Shown here in pieces: positions 45,939-55,782 of a stretch of DNA of 64,000 bases. Origin of the DNA: Cylindrodendrum hubeiense. Lineage: Eukaryota; Ascomycota; Sordariomycetes; Hypocreales; Nectriaceae. The notes beneath the pieces are model-generated. The model saw only the letters and a list, made by a program, of their open reading frames with translations, ran no database searches and was not told the origin of the DNA. The stretch lies in assembly GCA_014621425.1 (NCBI GenBank), contig JAANBB010000038.1, positions 1 to 64,000 of the forward strand. The letters are read 5' to 3'. Position 1 is the stretch's first letter. Each line of letters opens with the position of its first letter. The position numbers and the translations under genes were made by a program.

Positions 45939-47336
45939 ATGGCCCCAGGCGCAATCACGACCGAGGGCATCTCCACCATCGCAGTTACGCGAAAGCAACA
46001 AGCACCAACCCTCTACAGTGGAGTCAGCCAGGAAGAATATCAGAAGAAATCTGAAAAGTACCTCCTCAACTATGGCACAAAGTTCCACAAAGACGTCATC
46101 ACCGGTGCGCGCGGTCTTTTCGTCTACACGGCCTCTGGCCACAAAGTCCTTGACTGGACCTCAGGTCAGATGTCCTGTCTTCTAGGTCATGGTCACGAAG
46201 AAATCGTCAAGGTCATTAGTGACCATGCATTGAGTCTTGATCATCTTTTCTCAGGGATGGTCTCTCCCCCGGTGATCTCACTTGGTGAGCGTCTCTGCGA
46301 GGCGCTTCCTGCGGGCTTAGACAAAGCCTTCTTCCTATCTACCGGTGGCGAGAGCAACGAAGCTGCCATTAAGATGGCAAAGGTGTATACTGGCAAGTTC
46401 GAGATTATCGGTCTCGGAGGGTCCTGGCATGGCGTCACTGCTCAAGCCCTGGGCGCTCAGTATCACTTTGGGCGGAAGGGTCAGGGTCCTCTCATGCCCG
46501 GTATGCTTATGCTCCCGGCCCCGAACGCATACCGGTCCGTGTTCCGAAACCCGGACGGGTCATATGACTGGGAGGCGGAGCTCGAGTACGGGTGGAGGAT
46601 GATCGACATGCAATCATGCGGGTCCCTCGCCGCCTGCATCGTCGAATGCATCCAAAGCTCAGGTGGCATGCACGTCCTTCCGCCTGGCTACCTCAAGGCC
46701 TTGAAGAAGCACTGTGAGGCGAGAGGCATGCTTCTCATCGTCGACGAGGCACAGACGGGTGTGGGAAGATGCGGTGACTTCATGGCAATCAACCACGAAG
46801 ACGTTGTTCCCGACATTCTTACCCTGTCAAAGACTCTAGGCAACGGCCTTCCTCTCAGTGCAGTCGTCACTAGCGAGAAAATCGAGAGTGTTTGCATTGA
46901 CAGAGACTACTGCTTTTACACAACCCACATCAACGATCCTCTACCAGCTGCAGTGGGAGACAAGGTTCTTGAGATTGTCATGAGAGATGACCTCGTCAGC
47001 AAGTCTCGGAAATGTGGCGAGATTCTTCACAAGGGTCTCAGGGAGCTCCAGTCCCGTTACGGCTGCATTGGCGACGTCCGGGGTCGAGGTTTGATGGCGG
47101 GAGTCGAGATTGTGAGTGACCGGACCACCAAGGCACCAGCGCTGGAGTTGGCCAAGAGGATTGGAGATCGTGCGTACGAGATGGGCGTTTGGGCAAACTT
47201 GAGCAGCCACCCTAGCTTCGGGGGTGCGTTCAGAATTGCACCGCCCATTACCATCACAGAGGATCAGCTCAAGCATGGGCTAGCGGTGTTTGAGCAGGCT
47301 TTCAAGGATACTGAAGGATCGATGCCTCTATATTGA
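45939..47336 (+). CDS. PLP enzyme, 2,2-dialkylglycine decarboxylase-like class III aminotransferase
   Basis: A single exon encodes 465 residues from the ATG at 45939 (MAPGAITTEGIST). The frame is open further upstream, to 45717 inside the preceding gene, but that part is not family-like. Class III fold landmarks are STGGESNEAAIKMA, SWHGVTAQALG, the PLP-contacting Asp in LLIVDEAQTGVGRCG and the Schiff-base lysine in LTLSKTLGNGLPLSA. The C-terminal part has IGDVRGRGLMAGVEI. The closest known layout is 2,2-dialkylglycine decarboxylase, which decarboxylates substrates such as 2-aminoisobutyrate with transamination to pyruvate. Ordinary omega-aminotransferases share these motifs. Aib-rich peptaibols are made by some Hypocreales, so a role in Aib metabolism is an appealing but unproven idea. 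The gene follows the Zn2Cys6 regulator closely. Confidence 0.9.
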   Translation: MAPGAITTEGISTIAVTRKQQAPTLYSGVSQEEYQKKSEKYLLNYGTKFHKDVITGARGLFVYTASGHKVLDWTSGQMSCLLGHGHEEIVKVISDHALSLDHLFSGMVSPPVISLGERLCEALPAGLDKAFFLSTGGESNEAAIKMAKVYTGKFEIIGLGGSWHGVTAQALGAQYHFGRKGQGPLMPGMLMLPAPNAYRSVFRNPDGSYDWEAELEYGWRMIDMQSCGSLAACIVECIQSSGGMHVLPPGYLKALKKHCEARGMLLIVDEAQTGVGRCGDFMAINHEDVVPDILTLSKTLGNGLPLSAVVTSEKIESVCIDRDYCFYTTHINDPLPAAVGDKVLEIVMRDDLVSKSRKCGEILHKGLRELQSRYGCIGDVRGRGLMAGVEIVSDRTTKAPALELAKRIGDRAYEMGVWANLSSHPSFGGAFRIAPPITITEDQLKHGLAVFEQAFKDTEGSMPLY

Positions 47337-47467
47337 GGACACGGTGCGCGTTAATGATTGATTATCCATTAGACTTAATTTATGAGAAACGTATCGTCCA
47401 CATCTGTTCCAAGCACATCCATAGTTGACTTCCTCGAACTGAGGAGAGTACAGTAAAAATCGCTAAA

Positions 47468-48577
47468 TTACCCCTCTTCCCAGTCCTGGCCATCAAAAAG
47501 GCCATCCAGCCTGTTGAGAAAAATTCCATAATCATGATGACGATTCAAAGTGGTATCCGGGTACATTGTTCGCCGGTCAATGGCTCCCTTGACGTACAGT
47601 TCCATGCAGCCACCACAAGTCTCCCGGCCACGCCTTACACACTTGCAGATTTCGCACATCCGACGCCTCTTGTACTCAGTCTTCATCAAATTCTTACCAT
47701 GGCCATGGTATATCCGCTGAACACATCCCTGGCAGCGCATTTTCCAGGAGCTTTGGCGGTACTTGTCCACCATGTGGAGTTGATTCTTGGTGAACTTGCT
47801 CCTTGGGCGAGTTCGACAGCACATGTAGCATGGGAAAGCCTCCATGGCGTCTATTTCAACATCCAGGGTATCCATGGCCCACTTGTCTCGGAGGAATCGG
47901 AAGCGGGTGTGCAGAGCAACCCACTTGACGGGCTGGACTGTTTCCTTGAGGGTGCGGGTCACCATCGCAAGATGAAGCGCATCGTCGTACCCAATGTGGG
48001 AGACAATCATCTTCAAGAGATGGGCAGGAAGCGTATCCAATCCACTCCTTTGCGTTACTGGCTTCAATCCGCACGATGCAGGTACCTCGTCATGCTCCCA
48101 ATCAATGTCAAGGGGCGGGCCTTCGCACTTGGCAGACTTTGTCTTGTACTGGCCACAGTTGTGACAAAAATAGTACCGCAATTTTCCATTCGAGATTGGT
48201 CGCAAATGCTCGTAAACTCGATACTTCGCCGAGCAGTCGAAACAATATCGGCGGCCCTCATCAGTAATCTTTTGCCCCTTCTTGCTTTGCCTTTCAAAGG
48301 TCGCTTTCTTTGCAAACCTATCCTTCGGAAGGAATCGATAGCAGTGATAGCAAGCAAAGAGGCCCTCTACTCTACTCTGATCGGCCTTGTCTCGTTCTCG
48401 AATGAATTTCTCCACCTCTTCTCCGGAGTGGATAACTCGTGGATCCAGAGTCTGGTGAAAGAATCGGGTGGTGGATGCCAGTTTGAGCGCGCTCACAAAG
48501 TCCAAGTGCCTGACCACTTCGAAGTGAATATCGTAGGGCAGGCACTCGAACAGGCGCGGGGGGGCGTAGGAAGCCAT
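47468..48577 (-). CDS. F-box protein with Cys-rich segments
   Basis: An intact single-exon frame encodes 369 residues from the ATG at 48577 (MASYAPPRLFECLPYDIHFE); the frame upstream is open only from a GTG. Residues ~8-45 are an F-box (ECLPYDIHFEVVRHLDFVSA then LKLASTTRFFHQTLDP). A Cys-rich block follows (ACYHCYRF; YCFDCSAKY; YFCHNCGQY). A second F-box-like segment (LDTLPAHLLKMIVSHIGYDD) and a second Cys block (CYMCCRTRP, CQGCVQRI, CEICKCVRRGRETCGGC) come next. The two halves look like an internal duplication of F-box plus zinc-binding module. F-box proteins act as SCF ubiquitin-ligase adaptors; the target is unknown. A 450-codon open frame on the opposite strand is an antisense shadow. Confidence 0.82.
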   Translation of the reverse strand: MASYAPPRLFECLPYDIHFEVVRHLDFVSALKLASTTRFFHQTLDPRVIHSGEEVEKFIRERDKADQSRVEGLFACYHCYRFLPKDRFAKKATFERQSKKGQKITDEGRRYCFDCSAKYRVYEHLRPISNGKLRYYFCHNCGQYKTKSAKCEGPPLDIDWEHDEVPASCGLKPVTQRSGLDTLPAHLLKMIVSHIGYDDALHLAMVTRTLKETVQPVKWVALHTRFRFLRDKWAMDTLDVEIDAMEAFPCYMCCRTRPRSKFTKNQLHMVDKYRQSSWKMRCQGCVQRIYHGHGKNLMKTEYKRRRMCEICKCVRRGRETCGGCMELYVKGAIDRRTMYPDTTLNRHHDYGIFLNRLDGLFDGQDWEEG

Positions 48578-49603
48578 AGTGGCGGTTTGGGAACAAGTCG
48601 CGACCTGGGCCACGATGTTCCGATCAATTTCAAAAGAGAGGCTTTCTCAAGCCGTGTGAAAGGTATAAGTTTTGGTAAGAGAAGGGGGCTTCGGTTCAAG
48701 GTGCGTGATCAATCACGATATCTTCCGCTTCATACATATTCGCCCACGATTAAAGGTGGTGGCTTCGGACTTTTGGAGTTCGAGCGACATAGGCAAATAA
48801 GTAAGAATTTTAGGGTAAAAGTAGATGGGATCTTGATCGATCTGAAGAAAAGCTATGTTTTTTGTCTGTCGTGGCACTATTTGTAGCCAATGTTGGTGTT
48901 AGTAAAGGCCCGCTTGTCGATAGAGCTGACTCACACGGCGCAGTGGTGAGATTTAGCCTTGTAAGACCCGCACCACGATTGGAGGTGTCGGCACGGCAGC
49001 CTGGAACACTGACCGATCTTAACAATGACTCCTTCATGGGCATATTTCCTGCTGTCTGATTAGTTGAAAACGTGTGTGGAGAGGTGGTGGCGTCTGTGTC
49101 TGGCTCATAACCCCGGAATCTGCTGCGGTGAGAATGACCCGCCGCGTTCTACTCCGCCCTGCAACATCAACAAGTTGCGCCTCGAATATTGGTCAATTTC
49201 CACGGCTCTTTTGAGACTACTGCTGGTAAGAGCGGAAGATAAGCAGATACCACTTTAGTCCCCAGCCACCCCCAATCCCTCATCCGTATACCGACATTGA
49301 GTCACGCGTGGTCATCAAGCGTCACGACTTGGCACTCTCTCATATAGCAATTTAAAATCTATTCAGCCAAATGGCTATCCTAAGGAAACCTTACCACGTC
49401 TATGTCAAATTATTCTCCCTGCTCTATTTCCAGACTAAAAACAAACCGACCGGGCTTCACTCCACTCACTCACGAATAGGCCAATGTCCACTCTAGTTCC
49501 AATGCCGAGACTGGGGGTTCCTAGGATAATAGTTAAATAACTCAGTACTCCGGGGCGCTGAATAGACAGGTAAGCATTGGATTGGGCTCCAGCCCAGCGC
49601 TCA
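48578..49603. other. Intergenic
   Basis: Upstream region of the F-box gene and downstream region of the next minus-strand gene. Nothing recognised. Confidence 0.4.
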
Positions 49604-50626
49604 TTAATACGAACCGTCATCTACCGAGGAATGTTCCGCGGTGCGACCTTCTGTGTCTTCGAAAACCGGGATATTCTGGCCTTCGTCTCCAGAAGAGCCC
49701 CATTCAACGGATGAATAATCCGGTAGAAGTGTTGATGCATCACTCAGGCCTTGCAAGACCTGTTGACTCTCGGGGGAATCCCATTCAGTGACGGGATGGG
49801 TCGAGCGCGCTTCGAGAGGTTCTCCGCCAGTAAATACATCTCCATAGCGGAATCCAGGAAGGGTTGTCACGTTTCCAGACGCCTGAATGAAGGAGCTGCT
49901 CGTGGTATTAGATCTCGGGACCATCATCTCAGCTGCGGATTCCGGGGCCTGGCTCTGGCCACCCTCGCGAGACCTGTGTGCATTTTGAAAAATGTTGCCA
50001 GGCACCAAAGGCTGTGTTGTCGTCGCTCTGGCCAGTTCTGCATAGCCCGCGAGTTGCATTTCTCTACGGCACCCCATGCAATATACATGTCTGTGCCCAG
50101 GAGGAAGCTGGGGGATGAAGAGGTCATGGTACTGCATTGGTTTAGCGCAGTCGAGGTTCACGCATCGTGCTTGGCGGATCACTTCCTCTTGCAAATTTCT
50201 CGCGAACGACCGCTGAAGAGGTTGGAACCCTTGAGCTCGAACCGCCGAGATCAGCGCAGGTTCCGCGAGATACTGGACAGTGTCATCATATCCTCTGGTG
50301 CAGGCACTGCAGACGTACTTTTGTGCGAGGCGTTCCTCGACGGAGAGATATCCTCGACACGGGCCAATACAAACACCAGAGGCTGCCAGCTTGAAGGCGA
50401 GCCACACTCTCGGGTCGACAATGGATTCACAAGTAGCGCACATGTAGCCGTTTTCCTGAGGACCGCTCAGATAGATACAGCAGTGTGGGCAGTGTTGAGG
50501 CCTGAAGCTATCCGCAGGATCATTAGCGGAAATGTCAAAGACAGATGGGCGAGGATTGTCGTTCGGACCCAGAGGCGTCGGGGTCTCATCAGGCCGACGA
50601 GGAGCCCTAGAGCTCGGGATAGGCAT
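49604..50626 (-). CDS. Cys-rich protein, putative zinc-ribbon, unknown function
   Basis: A single-exon frame encodes 340 residues starting MPIPSSRAPRRPDETPTP. The central part carries repeated Cys pairs: CPHCCIYL, CATCES, CIGPCRGY, CSACTRGY, CVNLDCAKP and CMGCRREM. These suggest three structural zinc sites across residues ~45-190. The first and last thirds are Ser/Pro/Glu-rich and likely disordered (the C-terminus is acidic, EGRTAEHSSVDDGSY). It neighbours another Cys-rich gene (47468-48577) on the same strand. I do not recognise the family. Long antisense frames (49751-50635) are shadows. Confidence 0.72.
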   Translation of the reverse strand: MPIPSSRAPRRPDETPTPLGPNDNPRPSVFDISANDPADSFRPQHCPHCCIYLSGPQENGYMCATCESIVDPRVWLAFKLAASGVCIGPCRGYLSVEERLAQKYVCSACTRGYDDTVQYLAEPALISAVRAQGFQPLQRSFARNLQEEVIRQARCVNLDCAKPMQYHDLFIPQLPPGHRHVYCMGCRREMQLAGYAELARATTTQPLVPGNIFQNAHRSREGGQSQAPESAAEMMVPRSNTTSSSFIQASGNVTTLPGFRYGDVFTGGEPLEARSTHPVTEWDSPESQQVLQGLSDASTLLPDYSSVEWGSSGDEGQNIPVFEDTEGRTAEHSSVDDGSY

Positions 50627-51077
50627 GGTCTGTGAAAGGTTCAGCAGAATACTGAAGTTGTTGCGTAGTCGGGTGGTAAGAGCGAATCTTGACTTTGGCG
50701 ATTGTCAAGATTCTCAATCCAAGAGTTTCCTTGGGAGTTTCTAGACGATAGATCACAGGGTTCAGGAAGGGGTATTTATACTAGACTCATTATAAAATCA
50801 TGATGTGAATGAAACGCTAGATACAATTGTGTTCGTGATCTCGTAAACCTGTTCAAAGCATCAACGCCCTGTTTAGCTGCTTTTTGTTAATATCCACTAC
50901 TGTTCAACAGTATCAATGATCTGCTTTTCCGAGTTTCGATAGGCAGAAGCTGTGAAAAGCGCTTCCGTCCATGTTGAGATTCCTTCTGTCGGCCTCAACC
51001 CCCGGGATAATTTCGAGTCTGATATCGACTTTTTCTGTAATTCTCAGCGCCATGGCACTGGTAGTGGTGCCCATTGA
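50627..51077. other. Intergenic
   Basis: AT-rich; likely promoter of the minus-strand gene ending at 49604. No gene seen. Confidence 0.4.
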
Positions 51078-51299
51078 TTATAGAAGCTGGGACTTCAAAC
51101 TTCTTCGTCGGTATTTGAGCATTCGCTTCGCCCTAATCCGCCTGATGAGTCCCATGACGGCGACTCCGAACACCATCAAGACCTGAACACCAAGAAGGCC
51201 GACCCAGATGACGTTCAGGATTGTTTCTTCAGGCAACTGGCCCAACTCGCGCATCTGTTCGCGCATCTGCCCCCGCATCTGTCCCCAGAATATTATCAT
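51078..51299 (-). CDS. Possible small single-pass membrane protein
   Basis: A 73-codon frame starts MIIFWGQMRGQMREQMREL, then has one clear hydrophobic segment (ILNVIWVGLLGVQVLMVFG continuing to GLI) and a strongly basic tail (RRIRAKRMLKYRRRSLK). The layout of one TM helix followed by Arg/Lys is what a real small membrane protein would have. The N-terminal MRxQ triplet comes from a 12-bp DNA repeat at about 51247-51287, and there is no homology to lean on. An upstream exon is possible. Confidence 0.35.
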   Translation of the reverse strand: MIIFWGQMRGQMREQMRELGQLPEETILNVIWVGLLGVQVLMVFGVAVMGLIRRIRAKRMLKYRRRSLKSQLL

Positions 51300-53171
51300 C
51301 CTGCTCGTCGGTGTTTGTGAACTTCAATTCGCTGTAGATTATAGACGAGCTACAAGCATGTTCTGGCATGAGGGTCAGCAATGTGACGACAGGGATGGGC
51401 AATGTTCGTGGGACTGGGGGAAAAGAGTCGGGCAAAAGAGTCGGGCAAAACAATTCTTCTTTGTTAGGGCATGCAACCCACTTAGGCGAACATTCACAGA
51501 GGACAAAGGCACGGTGGGCTTACCTTGGACCCTCAATCGGTCCGGCCGACGTCAAGGAGACACCGTCTGTGGTGTTGAAAAATTCACGGCGATGAGGCTG
51601 TAGGGACTGTGAATCACTAACAAAAATCGACATCACCTGGCGGAAGAAAACCGCCCATCTGACGAAAAAGCATGGTGCCCATGGAGTGCTTCGCCGGGTA
51701 TTAATAGCTTGGCCGGGCGGTGGATGGATCCCGTGCGGGGCGGATGCTTTGACCGCACTGCTAACAGTGATGGATCCTGATGGATCCCGTTCAGACCGCA
51801 ATAAGGCCTTCAATGCAGGGAAATGACAAGTTTCAACTAGCGTTGGGGGCAAAGTGGTTAGAAGGATTGTGGGCTCATGCTTGTTGGGACGCCGAGTTCG
51901 CATCAAGCAGATGCTCCGGGGCTTCGCTGGTGACGGGATTGGATAGGCCCGGGCACGACATGCAACTGCTCTTCCCTGTGACCCCAACGCCGCCTTTTCG
52001 ACGAGGGTTGAAGACTTTTAGCCTGGAGCCTGGCCAGATGAGGAATGAGCAGCGTGGGCAAGCGCCGTGTGTTTGCGCGAGAGGGACCACCACATGATCG
52101 GTGAGCGCATCCTTGTAGACATGGGTCGTGTGCGGACATGGGCCGGGTGGGCCATTCACGCCGCTCGGTTCTGTGCTTCCAGAGACTCTGACAGGTCGCG
52201 CGGATCAACCCTCAGGCTGGCGGAATAGCTTCATCTCGCTAGGCGTGAGATGCGCCATGCCGATGAACAATAGAGGCTCGGGTATCTCATTCGGGGTGGA
52301 GACGGGCCGTTTGTTGTTTGCAGGCTCATGCCGGGATTGCCATCCATCTGCATTGCCGTAATTGACAATGACGGAGCAAGGGTCATGGGAGTCTTAGTGC
52401 CAACCCGACGTCGAGACACCCAACAGACAGAACAGGTCCCAAGACCAGAAACCAGCTTCGAGATCAGAGTCAAAGTCGTCTGTAAGAGGACGCGACGTGG
52501 TGGTGGCTGACGCGTATATCACGCCAGAGGCCTCGCCGGCGCGTCGTGTGTCTCGTAGGCGTGCCAGGTTGATAGCCATCACGATTCAGTTGAAGCCTCG
52601 GACACGAGGGCCAGGTCTCAACCCAACAAATCTTTCCAGCTCGCAAAGGCCTCCATGAAGGGGAAAAAGCAGGGTCTTTTCACATGCCAAAGGCTTCCTC
52701 TGCGCAGGCGATCGCCTTCGCCACACATATACGTAGTCGTTCCTGAACAGCTTCTCCCGATTGAGAAATGACACGCCCCACGGTGATTCTAGGCACTTCT
52801 TTTGCTTCAAGCGTCTCAAAGCGACCGTGGGGCGATGTTTGTACAGTACTCATGTGGCCAACAGCCATTGGCGGTGCTTCCCTTGTACACACCTAATACA
52901 TGCATGCTCAGCCACACGTCGCCAGCATCGTTATCGATGACGTCGCCTCCTGCCCCGCAACCAGCCAGCTCCCTCCCAAGTCGCACCAGAACGGACAACA
53001 CAACGGAAACAAGATTCTGTATAAAACCAGTCGTACACGCGCTTCGTTGAGTTCCGTTTGCCTATTTTCCACCATCATTCAGTGTTGAGATACCCATTCA
53101 CCCTCTTCGTCACCGATTTCTCTTCACTTTCCAACTCCAAAAACATCATCCGAGCTTCTCCGACAGACATC
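51300..53171. other. 1.9-kb region with no firm gene
   Basis: Frames of up to 155 codons occur on both strands without motifs. A minus-strand frame ending at 52680 (EVPRITVGRVISQSGEAV) looks mildly coding but stands alone. The final ~120 bp is CT/CA-rich leader of the RRM gene. Confidence 0.4.
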
Positions 53172-54072
53172 ATGGCTTCCAACGCAACCGTCACCGTCAA
53201 GAACATCGCTCCTGCGACCAGCGACGGCGAGATCAAGGACTTCTTCAGCTTCTGGTAGGTTTCTACATATTCCCAACAATTTCTTCCGCACTCGAGCACG
53301 TGCTAACCTCCTGTGCAGTGGCAAGATCTCCGATCTCAAGGTCACCACCGAGGGCGAGACCAAGTCGGCCGAAGTCACCTTCGAGAAGGAGACAGCCAAG
53401 AAGACTGCTCTCCTCCTCCACAACACCCAGCTCGGTCCCAACCAGCTTTCCGTCACCAGCGTCGGCGCTGACTCCGATGACGACGCTCCCTACACCAAGA
53501 ACAACGACCGTGACTCTGACGAAATCACGCAAGAGGAGAAGCCCCGCGCGCGCATTTTAGCCGAGTACCTCGCCCACGGTTACGTCGTTGGCGATGTCGC
53601 CATCCAGCGCGCCATTGAGCTCGACACCAAGCACAAGGTCTCCAACCGCTTCTTCAACACCCTCCAGAACCTTGACACCAAGTACCACGCCAGCGACCGC
53701 GCCCGAGCTACCGACCAGAGCTATGGCCTCACTTCTCGTGCCAGCACCCTGTTCCTCGGCCTGAACTCCTACTTTGAGAAGGCTGCTCACACTCCCACTG
53801 GCAAGAAGATTGCCCAGTTCTACGAAGACGGTAGCCGCCAGGTCCAGGAGGTGCACGCCGAGGCCAGGAGACTGGCCGAGCTGAAGAAGGAGGAGAACGG
53901 TGGAAGTGCATACAAGGCTTCTGGCCTTGAGCGAGTCTTCGGCAAGGAGAAGGAGGCCACTGAGGTTCCTGCTCCCACAGATTCTACCTCAGCTCCCCCC
54001 CCCACAGAACCCACTCAGACGGCACCCGCGGATGCCACTCCGGCCGCCAAGTTCGCCGACGAGAAGGTCTGA
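53172..54072 (+). CDS. RRM protein, Vip1-like
   Basis: Two exons (53172-53254 and 53319-54072) with a 64-bp intron give 278 residues. The N-terminal ~75 residues form an RNA-recognition motif: TVTVKNIAPATSDGEIKDFF (strand 1/helix 1), FCGKISDLKVT rebuilt across the intron, and SAEVTFEKETAKKTALLL. It lacks strong RNP1 aromatics, as in the fission yeast Vip1 group. The middle part (RARILAEYLAHGYVVGDVAI, then KASGLERVFGKEKE) is conserved in fungal Vip1-like proteins, with helices suited to protein contacts. The C-terminus is Pro/Thr/Ala-rich and disordered. The likely role is a cytosolic RNA-binding protein. Codon usage is strongly biased toward C-ending codons, suggesting high expression. Confidence 0.88.
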
Positions 54073-54306
54073 TTATGAACAGTTTTGGGCGTTGGGAAGG
54101 ATGATTGTATGTTGAGAAATAGCGCTGAGTTGTAGGCTCTGTTACGAGGTATTATGACTTTCACGCATGGGTAGATTATGATGGTTTCAAATTTGATTCT
54201 TCGACTATATCTTGTTGTTTCCTTCCAATATGTGACATGTTTCTGTTCACTTTGATTGCAGCCTTCCAAACAGCACCTTTATTTCCTGCCTGAAGTAGAT
54301 GCATCA
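54073..54306. other. Convergent 3' ends
   Basis: Short AT-rich spacer between the RRM gene and the small minus-strand gene; it carries their terminators/UTRs. Confidence 0.4.
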
Positions 54307-54567
54307 CTATTCGCCGGGCTTAGCAAATATGCGTTTTCGCGCCTCTTCCATGACGTCCTTGGGATTAGACTCAAGATTCTGAAAAGGGTTAGTCTTAGCC
54401 TTCATCATGTTCCTTTTGTGACATCATACCTCGAGCTGGGCCTTGGGGTCCTTGTCCTTGGTCTTGTTGTCGGTGTTGTTGAGGCCCTGGCCGGAGCCTG
54501 GCGGGTCATGGAGCTGCTTGCCGGTTTGGCTTTCAGGCGGGGGGGAATTGCGACCTTCGTCGGACAT
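54307..54567 (-). CDS. Small hydrophilic fungal protein (69 residues)
   Basis: Two short exons, 54567-54430 (46 codons) and 54378-54307 (23 codons plus stop), are joined over a 51-bp intron (GTATGA donor, CTAAC branch, TTTTCAG acceptor). The protein starts MSDEGRNSPPPESQTGKQLH and ends NPKDVMEEARKRIFAKPGE. It has no membrane segment; the middle is Asn/Lys/Asp-rich and likely disordered, with a short amphipathic C-terminal helix. Both exons are too short to stand out alone. The clean phase-0 splice, good start context (ATCATGTCC) and coding-like composition argue that it is real. The function is unknown. Confidence 0.72.
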
Positions 54568-55782
54568 GATGGCTTCAATGTAAATGGAGATGTATGGAGA
54601 TATAGAATGTGTGCTTTGAATCTAGTAGACTGAGATGGTCGAAAGAACTTGGATGGTCAATTGATCTAGCCGAAGGTACTGGGAACCACGTTAAATAGTC
54701 ACGTAGATGGATTACACATCAGTAGCGTTCCATTCACCGTCAAGGCAAACGTCGATCGATGGTTGACGTCGAAGGAAGAGTCCATGCCGTCATAGCGAGG
54801 ATTACATCATAAGATCAACGATGAAGCGAAGGTCTTTGGTGGAGAATATCGAGGCGACTGTACCCTCCGCCTGTACGTACCTATTTAGTAGGGCAACAGT
54901 GTCCCTTAAGATAGACCTGAGCATAATTAGAGGACAACCGCTAGTTTTGGTGCTGAAATATTGTTGTGATATGTGACATTTCCCCGTGCATCCAATGTGG
55001 TTTCCGGCCTCTGTGGACGGACGGTTTGTCCAGCCACGTAAGTAGTTAACCGTGCTGGCGACTGAGTGCTCATTTGCTTGTCTTTATGCCTCGGCGAAAA
55101 CCCCTCTCATAGGCGGCCGGCTTTCATGCAACGCGTTTCCATGACATGCGGCATTGCTGCATGACAAGAGTCAATATGGGATCAGTCCCGGGATTGGCTG
55201 CCTAACCCGTGTTGGCATCTCAGCAAGTCGGGTTGATTATCACCGAGGGGGAGGTCCTAGATCCCAGATGCCTTGCTTGCCAATTCAGCTTTAGGTGGTA
55301 ATTGTCTACAAACGACCAAAATGCCTTCAACCAATCGCAGCATCGTCTTAGATGGGACATGGGCTCCAATTCACAGGCTCGTCGCGGTGCATCGCCGTCA
55401 GGCTGTGATGTCATGGCTGAACGCAGGGTAGGACCGTTGATAGGAGGCGTCCACTGAAGCGGCGGACCCCTGCGGGCCCTGCAGTTGCAACTTGCCAGCG
55501 TTCAAGGGGTCCCTAGGGGCTCGTTTTAGTGCCCGTTCCATCCGATCCAGTGGTGCCAGTGGTCCACATCAGTGGTCCACCTCAACCCCGCATCGCTGAG
55601 ACCCGACACGCACCTGTCCAAACGCGCCTGGAGCGTCGGTCGGTCGTGGCCTCGCGGATGCCACCCGACAGGGCTGTATCTTCCGACCACACTCCATAAA
55701 CACGACCATCCCAGGCTCCGAGCTGCAACAAAACACTCCACCGCGAGCATAAAGCATCGGTGATAGCGCCACAACGAGCGGC
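54568..55782. other. Intergenic
   Basis: Divergent promoter region. No gene, repeat or motif recognised. Confidence 0.4.

Noticed and set aside
47534..48886. 450-codon open frame on the plus strand opposite the F-box gene
   Set aside because: Its protein has no motif, whereas the minus strand encodes clear F-box and Cys-pair patterns; it is an antisense shadow.
49751..50635. 294-codon plus-strand frame
   Set aside because: Antisense to the Cys-rich gene at 49604-50626; lacks motifs and has unlikely composition.
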